From Mixophyes australis (taxonomy: Eukaryota > Chordata > Amphibia > Anura > Limnodynastidae): DNA of 64,000 nt. This document shows positions 33,691 through 44,116 of this stretch, piece after piece (within the stretch, counting starts at the first letter, position 1; each line of letters begins with the position of its first letter). The notes below the pieces were generated by a model, which ran no database searches, had not been told where the DNA came from, and saw only the letters and a list, made by a program, of their open reading frames with translations. The DNA lies in contig JAVHZZ010000008.1 in NCBI GenBank assembly GCA_036250195.1, positions 8,856,434 to 8,920,433 on the forward strand, read 5' to 3'. The translations under genes and the position numbers were made by a program.

Positions 33691-34681
33691 ACCACATATT
33701 ACACTGTGCTGCCTAATAGTAGTTATGCACATAACAAGGGTATAATTTACAATATTACTGATAACAATCATTTTATGCCATATTACTCTGCTGTTTCATA
33801 TATAATGAGTGAAAAAAAGATTATGATAATACATGCAGTGATCTGTTGTTTTATCCTTTTTTTTTTCACTTGTCTCTGTTAAATCATCTTGCTGTATGAC
33901 TTCTGTGTTCTTTAATACATCTGAATGGAACAGACAAACTGATGTTCTTGACCTTTTATTGCCATTTAAAGGTGTAAAATACTCAAGCTGTACTATTTTA
34001 CAATACTATGTATAATGCAATCTTGTAATAATTTTTAGCATTTTTTTTCCATATATTGCCTATTCTTTAAATAGCAAGTTAATCTGATAGTCATTTTTCT
34101 TAGCTATTCTCCTACAAATAATGATCTCTTTTTAAAAAGTCTCTGGTTGGCAAGCAAAAATGGCTACCACTTAGACACAGGCTCACAGCTGTCAGCATAT
34201 CATGTGATGGCAGAGGAGGAGACGGAGCATGTCACAGTGCAGACAGAGTACAGAGGGGTCTTCTAAAGTCTCTCTGCTCTCTATATTATGTGCCATGTGA
34301 CTGTGGTTACCATGGTAACCCAAAATCACAAATCATGAATAGCTGTCTGAAGAAAAAACAAGGGGAAATGCTGAATACCAACATTTTCCTTATAACCTGC
34401 CAGTCATTTATGAGGTCTTATACTGTCCAATAGCTAAGGTAACTCTTTTCATCTTACTTTGGACAAGGTTATGAGAAGAAACTTTTATAGTTAGTCCAGG
34501 GTCCGGAGTCAATGCGCAATGCATGCTTTGATAATGCTTTCAAACTGGTGTTTAAGGCAGACTCAATACGTGAAGTATTATCCTTCTGTTTTATAGCACT
34601 GTGACTTTCTGTTGATTATTTTGCTTCTTTAGCGGAAACATTCTAGCTTTTCAAACCCGGCAGTCGACCTTCAAGTGACCA
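33691..34681. other. Unannotated sequence with an X-box palindrome
   Basis: No gene recognised. A perfect 16-bp palindrome at 34305-34320 is annotated separately. Confidence 0.4.
34305..34320. promoter_or_regulatory. Candidate RFX X-box palindrome
   Basis: GGTTACCATGGTAACC is a perfect palindrome and contains the ideal RFX recognition sequence GTTRCCATGGYAAC. Chance occurrence of this exact 16-mer is rare. Function is inferred from the motif only. Confidence 0.5.
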
Positions 34682-34848
34682 GGGGGTAAATGTATCAAGC
34701 TGAGAGTTTGAAAAACCAATCAGATTCTAGCTATCATTTATTTAGTACATTCTACAAAATGACAGCTAGAATCTGATTGGTTGCTATAGGCAACATCTCC
34801 ACTTTTCAAACCTGCCAGAAAAATATCAGCTTGATAACATTTACCCCC
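34682..34848. mobile_element. Palindromic MITE (CCAAT family), copy 1
   Basis: It begins GGGGGTAAATGTATCAAGC and ends TTGATAACATTTACCCCC. The arms AACCAATCAGATTCTAGCT and AGCTAGAATCTGATTGGTT face each other around TTTATTTAGTACATTC. The left arm lacks the GTGGAGATGTTGCC segment present in other copies. CAG flanks may be a 3-bp duplication. Confidence 0.9.
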
Positions 34849-34914
34849 AGGTCTCTTGCATACAAGATGCTCACGTGTTTCATGTTCTTATCCCAGTCTT
34901 GTGTGTTTAATTAA

Positions 34915-35108
34915 AATAAGCCTATTTCTCTCCTTTCAAACAGCCCCAGCAATAAATTAATAGCATTTACATTTAATGAATATACCTATTTCCCACCACC
35001 ATCTTCGATATTAAATAATTCATAGTCAAAAAGAGCCCTCCTTCTTCCCAAACAAAGACCCACGTTCAATTAATATCCCCCAAACCACCCCAGCATTAAT
35101 TATAAGTC
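34915..35108 (+). repeat. Repeat fragment shared with 46365-46545
   Basis: AGCCCCAGCAATAAATTAATAG, ATTAAATAATTCATA and TTCAATTAATA.CCCCAAAC appear in the same order and spacing as inside the large hAT-type element at 45465-47334. Internal 80-90-bp sub-repeats are visible in both. (First motif trimmed by eye; agreement is over about 180 bp.). Confidence 0.75.
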
Positions 35109-36040
35109 GCTGCTCCTCTGCTAAATTATTTTTCCAAGGATCCCACCGCAAAAAAATGTTTAAGTTGGGTGAGGAACAAATCCCATTTGATCTGGCTAGG
35201 CGTTAACAGTGAAAGAAGCGATGGAACAGGAGATAGATGAGGAATTTGGGGCTCATTTAATAAATCTGTCTTATATGAACAAATGTTCTGCAACTCTTAA
35301 ATCCCAATCAGATTCTGTAATGTTTCGGTTGCTATTGATTCATCACATACCAGCTTTTTATTAAACAAGCACTTTTGTCTCTATAGTCCCAGAATTATGT
35401 TTTCGGCAGTTTACGTGCAAATTGTGTTCTCATAAATACGGTACACGCCGTACGCTTTGCCTTTAAATGCACTGGGAGCATTGCTATCCCTCAGTTTTTA
35501 TTGCAGCTCTTACTGGTATTCTTGCATGCAGTTTTGTAATTCATTCTGAGCATTCCACTTAAACCTTTTTTCAATAGCATGATTTTATTAGAGTCAGCTC
35601 ACTGGACTTCCCCAAAAAGGTATTTAAGATCAAATAAAACCCAGTGCTTGGAAAAATATCATTACAATATGAAAGCAGTTACGAAAACATTAGTACTGCA
35701 AAGTTTTATTTCAAATGCCTGAGCTCGCTATAACCCGGTTATTACATTTCTGGCTTTTGAGACAGAGATAAAATGAAAGTTTTTTATTCCTGGGCTTGGG
35801 AAATCACAATAGGAATACAAATGTATTTATGTATTTAATTGTTTTGTTACATTAGGCTTTCTATAATAGTGTTAGATCTCAAAGTTTAGGATGTTTGACT
35901 TGGAGAATTTAGGACTAGATTGCTGTTGGGTAGTACTGGCCTATCTGAAAACAAGCCACTACCCCGCCAGACCAACTAAAAGTGAAAATAAGCACAAAAA
36001 TAATATTTTAAAACTACATATAGGAGACATCGTATTTATG
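35109..36040. other. Unannotated sequence
   Basis: No gene recognised. 35250-35370 has a degenerate CCAAT-type foldback (GGGGCTCATTTAATAAA, CCCAATCAGATTCT, GGTTGCTATTG). Confidence 0.4.
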
Positions 36041-36362
36041 CACGGTGGCTCAGTGGTTAGCACTTCTGTCTCACAGCACTGGGGTCATGAGTTCAATTCC
36101 CGACCATGGCCTTATCTGTGTGGAGTTTGTATGTTCTCCCCGTGTTTGCATGATTTTCCGCCGGGTGCTCCGGTTTCCTCCAAAAACATACTGGTAGGTT
36201 AATTGGTTGCGGACAAGATTAACCCTAGTCTGTCTGTGTGTTAGGGACTGTCTGTGTATTTAGACTATAAGCTCCAATAGGGCAAGGACTGATGTGAATG
36301 AAAAATATTATCTGTACAGCGCTGCAGAATTGGTGGCGCTATGTAAATAAATGTTGTCGATG
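36041..36362 (+). mobile_element. V-SINE-like element, near full length
   Basis: Head CACGGTGGCTCAGTGGTTAG with B-box-like GAGTTCAATTCC at 36089-36100, core GGTGCTCCGGTTTCCTCC, tail GCGCTATGTAAATAAATG. The reading frame across it is not a gene. Confidence 0.93.
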
Positions 36363-36532
36363 ACTATAGTTCTCAAAGAGAATAGAATAAAATTTGTTAC
36401 ATATTAATAGTGTAAAGTTTCATAAAATTTACTTGCTGTATAAATTCATAATAATATGCTTTGATAGTCCTTTCTTTTACTGTTTCCTTGAAGGAGGGTA
36501 TCCTATAATAGGGTACTTTCTATTCTATGGGC

Positions 36533-36832
36533 CTGATTCATTAATGGAAGTAAGGCAAAAAAATTAGTACGTTTTCTCCTGGACAAAACCATGTTACAAT
36601 GCAAGGGGTGCAATTGAGTTTATTATTTTGCACATAAGGAGAATACTGGCTGTTTTTTGTCATGTAGGACACAAATATTTTATAGTTTTATTTGTACACT
36701 GACATTAAAAGTTGATCTAGGACATGCCCTAGCCCAATTATAAATCTGTCCTCACAATGCAATATGGTTTTGCCAAGGTCCAAAGTTACTCATTTTTTTT
36801 TTTTTGCTTTACTTTCCTTAATTAATCCGGCT
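36533..36832. mobile_element. Inverted-repeat element GGGCCTGATTCATTAA
   Basis: The start GGGCCTGATTCATTAATGG and the reverse complement of the end, GGAGCCGGATTAATTAAGG, align over about 30 bp including AAGTAAGGCAAAA / AAGTAAAGCAAAA. ATG borders both sides, so a 3-bp duplication is possible. Non-coding. Confidence 0.65.
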
Positions 36833-36879
36833 CCATGTCTCTTGTCCTTCGGTCTACCTTGTATGTGTCACTCCATATG

Positions 36880-37072
36880 GTGATGTTGTGGCTTCTGTCT
36901 GCACCACACGCTGTTATCCTGTGTATTGTATCCTCTATTTACTATGTTACCTACTCTCTGTTATTACGCTGAATTGAGCACATGTGTTATCTTGTATTCA
37001 TGTCTCCTTTTGTATTAATATTTTATTTACCGCATACTTCTACTTTGGCGCCCTATAAATATACGTTGGTGA
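36880..37072 (+). mobile_element. Possible LINE 3' end remnant
   Basis: CTACTTTGGCGCCCTATAAATATACG resembles the LINE terminus TTTGTGGCGCCCTATAAATA at 41.62 kb. Upstream C/T-rich text fits a decayed 3' UTR. Weak. Confidence 0.45.
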
Positions 37073-37139
37073 TTCTAGGTCTAACTATCCTTAAAATTAT
37101 GTGAAATGAACTCCATAGTCTCTGTGATATCTTTTGCTC

Positions 37140-37141
<2 letters not shown>

Positions 37142-37170
<29 letters not shown>

Positions 37171-37190
37171 TTTATAATAATAATATTTGA
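37142..37190. repeat. (AAT)n microsatellite
   Basis: A run of AAT triplets with one short interruption. Confidence 0.9.
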
Positions 37191-37675
37191 GTTTCCTAAC
37201 AAAGGTCATCTGTTGCCCTTCCCATGTTTTGTGCCTGGGGTTGATCTCTGGGTCTTCTGCCAGGGACTTTGCTAGGTCATGGCCACATGGACCTGGTCTT
37301 AGAGGCTGAATCTTCCCTTGGACATTTTTAAAAACTGCTTTTTACTATTATTCTTTAATTGATTTAAATAATAAACAAAAATGTCATATTTTATTAACTT
37401 CACTTGTAGTTTTACAATTGGAGTGTTGCATTATTGGAGCAACCACAAACAGTGGGCCCAACTTTTGGTCTTTTCAGAACTTTGCAATGTCCATGTCTCT
37501 ACCAAACTTAAGGGTATCGGTGACTTATCCACAGGGAGAGAATATATTTGGGCCTCATAACAAACTGAAAAGAATGATGTATTTTCTTCAAAGAAGGGTC
37601 CAACATTGAGGGCCACACACTGGTCTTCCAGAAGGAGGAACTCTACCATACTGAACCATGGACTTGCATAATTGT

Positions 37676-37988
37676 CATAGGGAAACCGAGGGGGGGGGGG
37701 GGGGGTTTGGTTCCTAGTGCCTGGAAACCCCCCTCCAAGCCTGGGGTACTGTAAGATTGAGGTGGCTGACCCCTGCCCCCGCTTCACACGGCTCTGCTTG
37801 AAAAGGGAGAGCTGTGTGCACCTAACAGTAGTCCACGCAGCATTGCCCATGTATATTATGGGGATAGGAAGAGTTGGAGAGCAGCCAAACACTGTCTAAT
37901 ATTATATCCACGCCCCCATGCATGCTGGTCACGCCCACTGGTGGCGTGGCGTGGAAACCCCCCTCTACAAATCCTGCGTTTGCCACTG
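37676..37988 (-). mobile_element. hAT-like MITE with 5-bp target duplication, copy C
   Basis: It is reverse-oriented relative to copies A and B, starting CATAGGGAAACCGAGG and ending CCTGCGTTTGCCACTG. The duplication ATTGT lies at 37671-37675 and 37989-37993. A long G run at 37690-37706 corresponds to the C run near the 3' end of the other copies. Confidence 0.9.
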
Positions 37989-37993
37989 ATTGT

Positions 37994-39084
37994 GATGCAC
38001 GTGTGGTACTAAGACAAGTTTTGTGTACATCAATTGGAAGATGCGATTAATTGCTATTGTTCCCTCCTAGCTGTGACCTGATAATCCGATTCTGATCATG
38101 AATAAATTGATTGTGTGGACATTCTCTTCTTGTGTTGCTGGTGACCTGAATGTGACACCCAGCCAACAAACATGGCACCAGGTCTATATGGCCATGCCTG
38201 GAAGAAGTGTCTACATGGGGCACCAATTTATATAGTATTTAAAATAAATAACATAGTGAATACATAGTTTTATCTGTCTACCAACCACCCAGAGAGTGAG
38301 GCAGTAACATGGATCACACTGAAAAGAAAGATAAAAGAATCAAATGCTTTCTCACCCATAAGAATCGATTGGACATTTTCGGGTCATCAGTCTGTTTTAA
38401 GGTCAAGTAATGTAATGAAAGCCATGACTGGTGGTTATGAGTTATTAAACATAGAGCTTTTTTTCACACCTGTAATTGGAAAGTTAATTCCTCCTCATAT
38501 TGGTGTTTTGCAGCTGTGCATTGTTAAATTGCATATTATAAATTGTATCCATACAGTGTCTGTAAATGGTGCATGAAAAAAGCATCTTTTATAGAAAATG
38601 TTGTCTACACTAATAGGCAATTGTTTTGTTGAGGTGTGGAAAGTATTCATAGTTAGTAAAATAATTATCTAGAACTTTTTACTCTCTCTCTAATTACCAC
38701 CAATAGAGGTAAACACCTGTTTATTTAAAATTGATCACATTTACTTTATGAAAGATTGCGTAACCACTAAAACATATTTTTAAATGACTTTTTTGCCCCA
38801 ACAAAAATAAATAAATTGGTTTAGTGAATATTTTTAAGGATCCAACGGCTGGAGATTCTCTGATCTCTTGTTACTAGGAACTTCCAGAAAACATGTTCTT
38901 CGAAATCTTTAATCATGTGTTATCAGAGTTTAATCTTGCACATATAGTACAAACTATCTGAGTTTTTTAGTTCCCTTTACTCTAAAAATGTGTTTTGATT
39001 AATTGATTTTGAAAGCTTGCTGTAAATTGTACCTATTGGCTGCACACAACAGAGTCACTCATTTCATTGGATGAACAAAAATTC
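37994..39084. other. Unannotated AT-rich sequence
   Basis: No gene or repeat recognised. Confidence 0.4.
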
Positions 39085-39260
39085 CTGAGAATGCAGCCTG
39101 TCAGTTCATGAGTAGCCCATGACCTCACTTAGAATGCAGCCAATCTCTTCACTTGGAACCCGTGACATCACTGAGAATGCAGCCTATCCTGTCACTAGGA
39201 ACCAGTGACATCACTGAGAATGCAGCCTATCCAGTCACTAGGAACCAGTGACATCACTAA
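39085..39260. repeat. 43-bp satellite, left block next to the LTR
   Basis: Four units of the 43-bp repeat. The outermost two are strongly diverged (CAGTTCATGAGTAGCCCATG, CTCTTCACTTGGAACCCGTG) and the inner two are near consensus. Decay at the array edge is typical of tandem arrays. The block ends exactly at the LTR target duplication CTAA (39257-39260). Confidence 0.92.
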
Positions 39261-41746
39261 TATTAAAGTAATTTCGTTGTTTTCCAATAAGCATTGTCTA
39301 TGCGATTTGTGTGGTTCCAAAGCACAAGCAATTTATTTAGCAAAAGCAAAGTTTTAACATTTCAATAAATAAGTACAGTACAGCCGATACATGATACAAA
39401 CGCTGCGAACGCTGCGCTCCGCTGGATCCAGCTACAGTCCTTCAGTCTGGAAGACTGTGGTCAGAGTGACTGCCTAGCTGATTCCAGGGAGCAGTATATA
39501 TATACATTTGGTGTTACAGTAAATACTATACAGGTGACTTGGCAAGTCTCCATAGGTTCAGGCTTCAGGAAGGTCCAGTGTAATGCAGTCCATAGGTCAG
39601 TTCAAACAACCCCCTCCGAGGTTGGGGGTCAGCATTCCAAGGGTGGGGGTCAGCTCTCCAGATGATGCATACTTAGTTTTCCCGCAAATCAACTGGTTCA
39701 AACTGGTCTATTATCATTACACAGACAATATCATTCAAATCATTTATTCCCTATCATCGATAACTCACACACGCAATGTGCAATCCTTTCGGCGAATAAA
39801 TCGGACAACTGCGGATAATTAGCGAAATAGAATGATACCAAACATGGCATGCATGGCATTCCCGTGACCTGAACTTTAAATATCACTAAAGTGTACATAT
39901 AACCTTATAATATATAACTATAAATCAAATAACATCTGCTCATAAATGACTGTGGAGTGGAACCATTGTAAATATAAAATGTATATATAAGTGAATATGT
40001 AAGTGCAAGTGTATGCGTGCATGACTTATCGAGCAATTGCGCCAATTGTGCAATTCTCCTCGACCTCTCAGCGGCCTTTGACACCGTTGACCACCCCCTC
40101 CTGCTTCACACCCTTCAGTCCATTGGCCTCTCCGGTACCGTCCTCTCCTGGTTCACCTCTTACCTTGCCGACCGTTCCTTCTCTGTTTCCACCTCTGATT
40201 CTCTCTCCCCTTCTTCCTCCCTTCCAGTCAGGGTCCCTCAGGGCTCTGTCCTTGAACCCTTACTATTCTCACTATACACCTCTTCTCTGGGTGCACTCAT
40301 CAGCTCCTTCGGCCTCAAGTACCACCTTTATGCTGATGACACTCAACTCTACCTTTCCTCTCCTGATCTCTCTCCCTCCCTTCTTTCCAGGGTATCCGCA
40401 TGCCTCTCTGCCATCTCCTCCTGGATGTCCTCTAGATTTCTTAAACTCAATCTTGCTAAAACTGAACTCATTGTCTTTCCTCCCTCTCGTACCTCCTTCC
40501 CCTCTGACCTCTCCATCACTGATGACAATTCATCTATCTCCCCTGTTCCCCAACTCCGCTGCCTAGGTGTCATCCTCGACTCCTCTCTCTCCTTTGCCCC
40601 TCACATTCACTCTCTCGCCAAATCCTGCCGTTTCCAGCTTCGCAACATTGCCCGCATTCGGCCCTTCCTCTCCCAGGATGCCACCAAATCTCTCGTCCAC
40701 TCTCTGATTATCTCCCGCTTGGACTACTGCAACCTTCTCCTTATTGGCCTCCTCCCCTCTCATCTCGCTCCCCTTAGATCTGTACTTAACGCCGCTGCTA
40801 GGCTTATTTTCCTCTCTCGCCGTTCCACCTCTGTATCCCCACTCTACCAAGTCCTCCACTGGCTCCCCTTCCCCTACAGAATCCTTTTCAAGCTCCTCAC
40901 TCTGACTTACAAGGCCCTCGCCAACTCCACTGCTCCCTACATCTCTAACCTTATCTCTATTCACACTCCCTCCCGCTCACTGCGATCGTCCAACGATCGT
41001 CGCCTCTCTTCCCCTCTGATTACCTCCTCTCACGCACGTATCCAAGACTTCTCCCGCGCCGCTCCCCTCCATTGAAAGAAGCTACCCCGCTCCATCAGAA
41101 CTTCCCCTAATCTGTCCTCTTTCAAACGAACATTAAAAACCCACCTTTTCCTTAAAGCCTTCCAGTCTCATGCCTAAACTCCCACCGGTCGGCTACCTCT
41201 CTTTCTCATCCCTTCTTCCCTTCTCCCCTTTCCTCCCGTCTTTCTGTCTCATCCATGTGTCTGTCTGTCTTCCCCTCCCTTTAGATTGTTTGCTCCTTTG
41301 AGCAGGGCTCTCCTACCTTCTGTTTCCATCACTTTTAACTGCGCTCTCCAGCTACTCAGCTCACCTCCTCTCAGTCCCTCTGCCCTCTGTCTCCTCTCGC
41401 TTCTCTCCGCTCCCTTCAGTGACTCTCAACCTGTCATCCGTGCCCACCCTCTTGGGCCATAGTTACCTGCCTATACTCACTTTTCCCCTCCCTCCCTCTC
41501 TTTCATGCTGTGCCTGAGCCCCCAGAGTTATAGTGCTTACTGTTACTTGTTCTGTGCTGTTTCACCTTGTACTGTGCCATTGTTTGTCTTTGTACGGCGC
41601 TACGGATACTTTGTGGCGCCCTATAAATAAAAATTAATAATAATAAAAAAAATAATAATGACACGTGCCGTACTGATAGCAATCGCAATGTAAAACAATG
41701 TTAATCAATACAATATATTCTTTCATCCAATTATATGACTTTGACA
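39261..41746 (-). mobile_element. Retroviral-type solo LTR, split by a LINE
   Basis: The LTR parts are 39261-40044 and about 41658-41746. They match the uninterrupted copy at 55702-56524 throughout. On the reverse strand the element starts TGTCAAAGTC and ends CTTTAATA, with imperfect inverted termini. The 4-bp duplication CTAA is at 39257-39260 and 41747-41750. A TATATATAC box near 39494-39502 and an AATAAA signal near 39330-39336 (both on the reverse strand) give a U3-R-U5-like order. A 4-bp duplication is the pattern of gamma/epsilon-type endogenous retroviruses. No gag, pol or env adjoins it. Confidence 0.78.
40045..41657 (+). pseudogene. L2/CR1-like LINE, 5'-truncated, reverse-transcriptase ORF broken
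   Basis: A long frame (40017-41075; the first residues are LTR-derived) encodes the C-terminal half of a non-LTR reverse transcriptase. Palm motif [14 protein letters not shown] is at residues 14-26, [12 protein letters not shown] at 73-84 (usually G-P, here E-P), and the catalytic YADD at 105-108. It then continues to [16 protein letters not shown] and the SRSLRS region. A TGA at 41073-41075 stands where the family has the conserved W before the N/K-x-LP block. In the same frame the coding text continues to SFKRTLKTHLFLKAF and TAA at 41175-41177. The 3' UTR ends GGCGCCCTATAAATAAA plus AATAAT repeats. The endonuclease and N-terminal palm are missing. Decay is light, so this is a fairly young insertion. 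Confidence 0.95.
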
Positions 41747-43041
41747 CTAAGAATGCAGCCTATCAATTCACTAGGAACCAGTGACATCACTGAGAATGTA
41801 GCCTATCACTTCATTAGGAACCAGTGACATCACTGAGAATGCAGCCTATCCATTCACTAGGAACCAGTGACATCACTGAGAATGTAGCCTATCACTTCAT
41901 TAGGAACCAGTGACATCACTGAGAATGCAGCCTATCCATTCACTAGGAACCAGTGACATCACTGAGAATGTAGCCTATCACTTCATTAGGAACCAGTGAC
42001 ATCACTGAGAATGCAGCCTATCCATTCACTAGGAACCAGTGACATCACTGAGAATGTAGCCTATCACTTCATTAGGAACCAGTGACATCACTGAGAATGC
42101 AGCCTATCCATTCACTAGGAACCAGTGACATCACTGAGAATGTAGCCTATCACTTCATTAGGAACCAGTGACATCACTGAGAATGCAGCCTATCCATTCA
42201 CTAGGAACCAGTGACATCACTGAGAATGTAGCCTATCACTTCATTAGGAACCAGTGACATCACTGAGAATGCAGCCTATCCATTCACTAGGAACCAGTGA
42301 CATCACTGAGAATGTAGCCTATCACTTCACTAGGAACCAGTGACATCACTGAGAATGTAGCCTATCACTTCACTAGGAACCAGTGACATCACTGAGAATG
42401 TAGCCTATCACTTCACTAGGTACCAGTGACATCACTGAGAATGCAGCCTATCCATTAACTAGGAACCAGTGACATCACTGAGAATGCAGCCTATCCATTC
42501 ACTAGGTACCAGTGACATCACTGAGAATGTAGCCTATCACTTCACTAGGTACCAGTGACATCACTGAGAATGTAGCCTATCACTTCATTAGGAACCAGTG
42601 ACATCACTGAGAATGCAGCCTATCCATTCACTAGGAACCAGTGACATCACTGAGAATGCAGCCTATCCATTCACTAGGTACCAGTGACATCACTGCGAAT
42701 GTAGCATATCACTTCATTAGGAAACAGTGACATCACTGAGAATGCAGCCTATCCATTCACTAGATACCAGAGACATCACTGAGAATGCAGCCTATCCATT
42801 CACTAGGTACCAGTGACATCACTGCGAATGCAGCCTATCACTTCATTAGGAACCAGTGACATCACTGAGAATGCAGCCTATCACTTCACTAGGTACCAGT
42901 GACATCACTGAGAATGTAGCCTATCTTTTCATTAGGAACCAGTGACATCACTGAGAATGCAGCCTATCCATTCACTAGGTACCAGTGACATCACTGAGAA
43001 TTTAGCCTATCACTTCACTAGGAACCAGTGACATCACTGAG
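41747..43041. repeat. 43-bp satellite array, about 30 units, with an 86-bp higher-order block
   Basis: It continues the array left of the LTR. From 41791 to 42306 two monomer types alternate strictly (B: GTAGCCTATCACTTCATTAGG; A: GCAGCCTATCCATTCACTAGG), forming six 86-bp dimers that look identical. From 42307 on, mixed types with TAGGTACCAG variants appear. Each unit keeps the CAGTGACATCACTG near-palindrome. Confidence 0.96.
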
Positions 43042-43967
43042 GCACTTTGACACCGTTCATACAGTGCATAGGTGACATATTCTCTTTAAGTGAAGGTGAA
43101 GGGTTAGAGTGGGGTCCCCAAGAACACTCACCTGAGTTTGCATTGTTCCTATAAGGAGTTTATAACAAGATTTCTCAGCACTATTCTCAGGCTGCAACTT
43201 ACTACCTAGATTACTTTTCTAAGTAGGAATATGTTTAAAAAGTAAAATCTTTATTGCTTCTTAAAACGCACAGTGCTCCGTGATAAATTCTTGTATTTTG
43301 ACTGTTAATATGTTTGAATGAAAATTATTTATACATTTCGGTGTGGTTGAATGCTTTTCATTTGATTGCTGCCTGTGGGAATGAAAGCAGAGTAGCAGCA
43401 AATTTACATGTCACGCCGTGATGTATACCCAGATTATGAAATGATAGCGCTTCAGATGAACACCACGGAAAGTCATTTGCATCAAACTGTGACAACTGCA
43501 TTCTCTGACAAGGCCTCTTAGTTTTTGGGGATAATATCATCGTACTGCAATGTAATCTAGCGGCTGCGGGGGTTATTTAATGCATTTAAAAGGCAGGCAG
43601 TGGAAGAAATCTGGGATGTTGTCATTCCCCGCTGCACAGAGAGCTACAGATGAAAAGTGAATTATATTTAAAAATATGCACGTATGATAAGATGCATGAC
43701 ATTCATCAACACGCTTAGTCATGGTTAGTGGAGAGATCCGATATTGCTGCCATATGCGCTTGGGAATAAAGACATGATGATAAAAATGGTATTACTGCCC
43801 AGTGGAAGTAAATACACAGCGCGCAGTGTGCCTGAAAGATGGGTAATTTGCAACAACATAGGAAAAAGCTGGGACACAGCAGCTTAATTTATTACAATGA
43901 ATTTAGTTGGCAAGTTAATGCTACGCACCACATCTCAATACACAGATACTGGTGGGTCAGAGGCAGG
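43042..43967. other. Single-copy-looking stretch
   Basis: No gene or repeat recognised. Balanced composition and lack of repeats from 43250 to 43880 leave open a conserved non-coding element. Confidence 0.3.
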
Positions 43968-44035
43968 CAACCTGTGTCCCTCCAGCTGTTGTAGAACTAT
44001 AAGTTACAGCATGCCCTGCCAGCCACAGATTTTGT
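43968..44035 (+). mobile_element. Half of a hAT foldback MITE
   Basis: CAGGCAACCTGTGTCCCTCC, AGCTGTTGTAGAACTATAAG and CAGCATGCCCTGCC follow the left arm of the element at 58489-58637. The right arm is missing. Confidence 0.65.
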
Positions 44036-44100
44036 AGGTCTGCTATAAATGATCGCTTTATTCAGCCAGACTACACTGAGGGCTGCAGTGTGTGCTCTGC

Positions 44101-44116
44101 GCTGCCATCTACTGAA
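44101..44116 (-). promoter_or_regulatory. Candidate CTCF site
   Basis: The reverse strand reads TTCAGTAGATGGCAGC, 13 of 14 to the core CCASYAGRKGGCRS with only the first C replaced. Motif evidence only. Confidence 0.4.

Noticed and set aside
31638..33695. 685-codon reverse-strand reading frame as a gene
   Set aside because: It covers exactly the 24-bp minisatellite, is open on both strands in several frames, and has no start context, signal or family match.
40003..40566. Second plus-strand frame of 187 codons over the LINE
   Set aside because: It is the +1 shadow of the reverse-transcriptase frame, Pro/Ser-rich from the C/T-rich codons.
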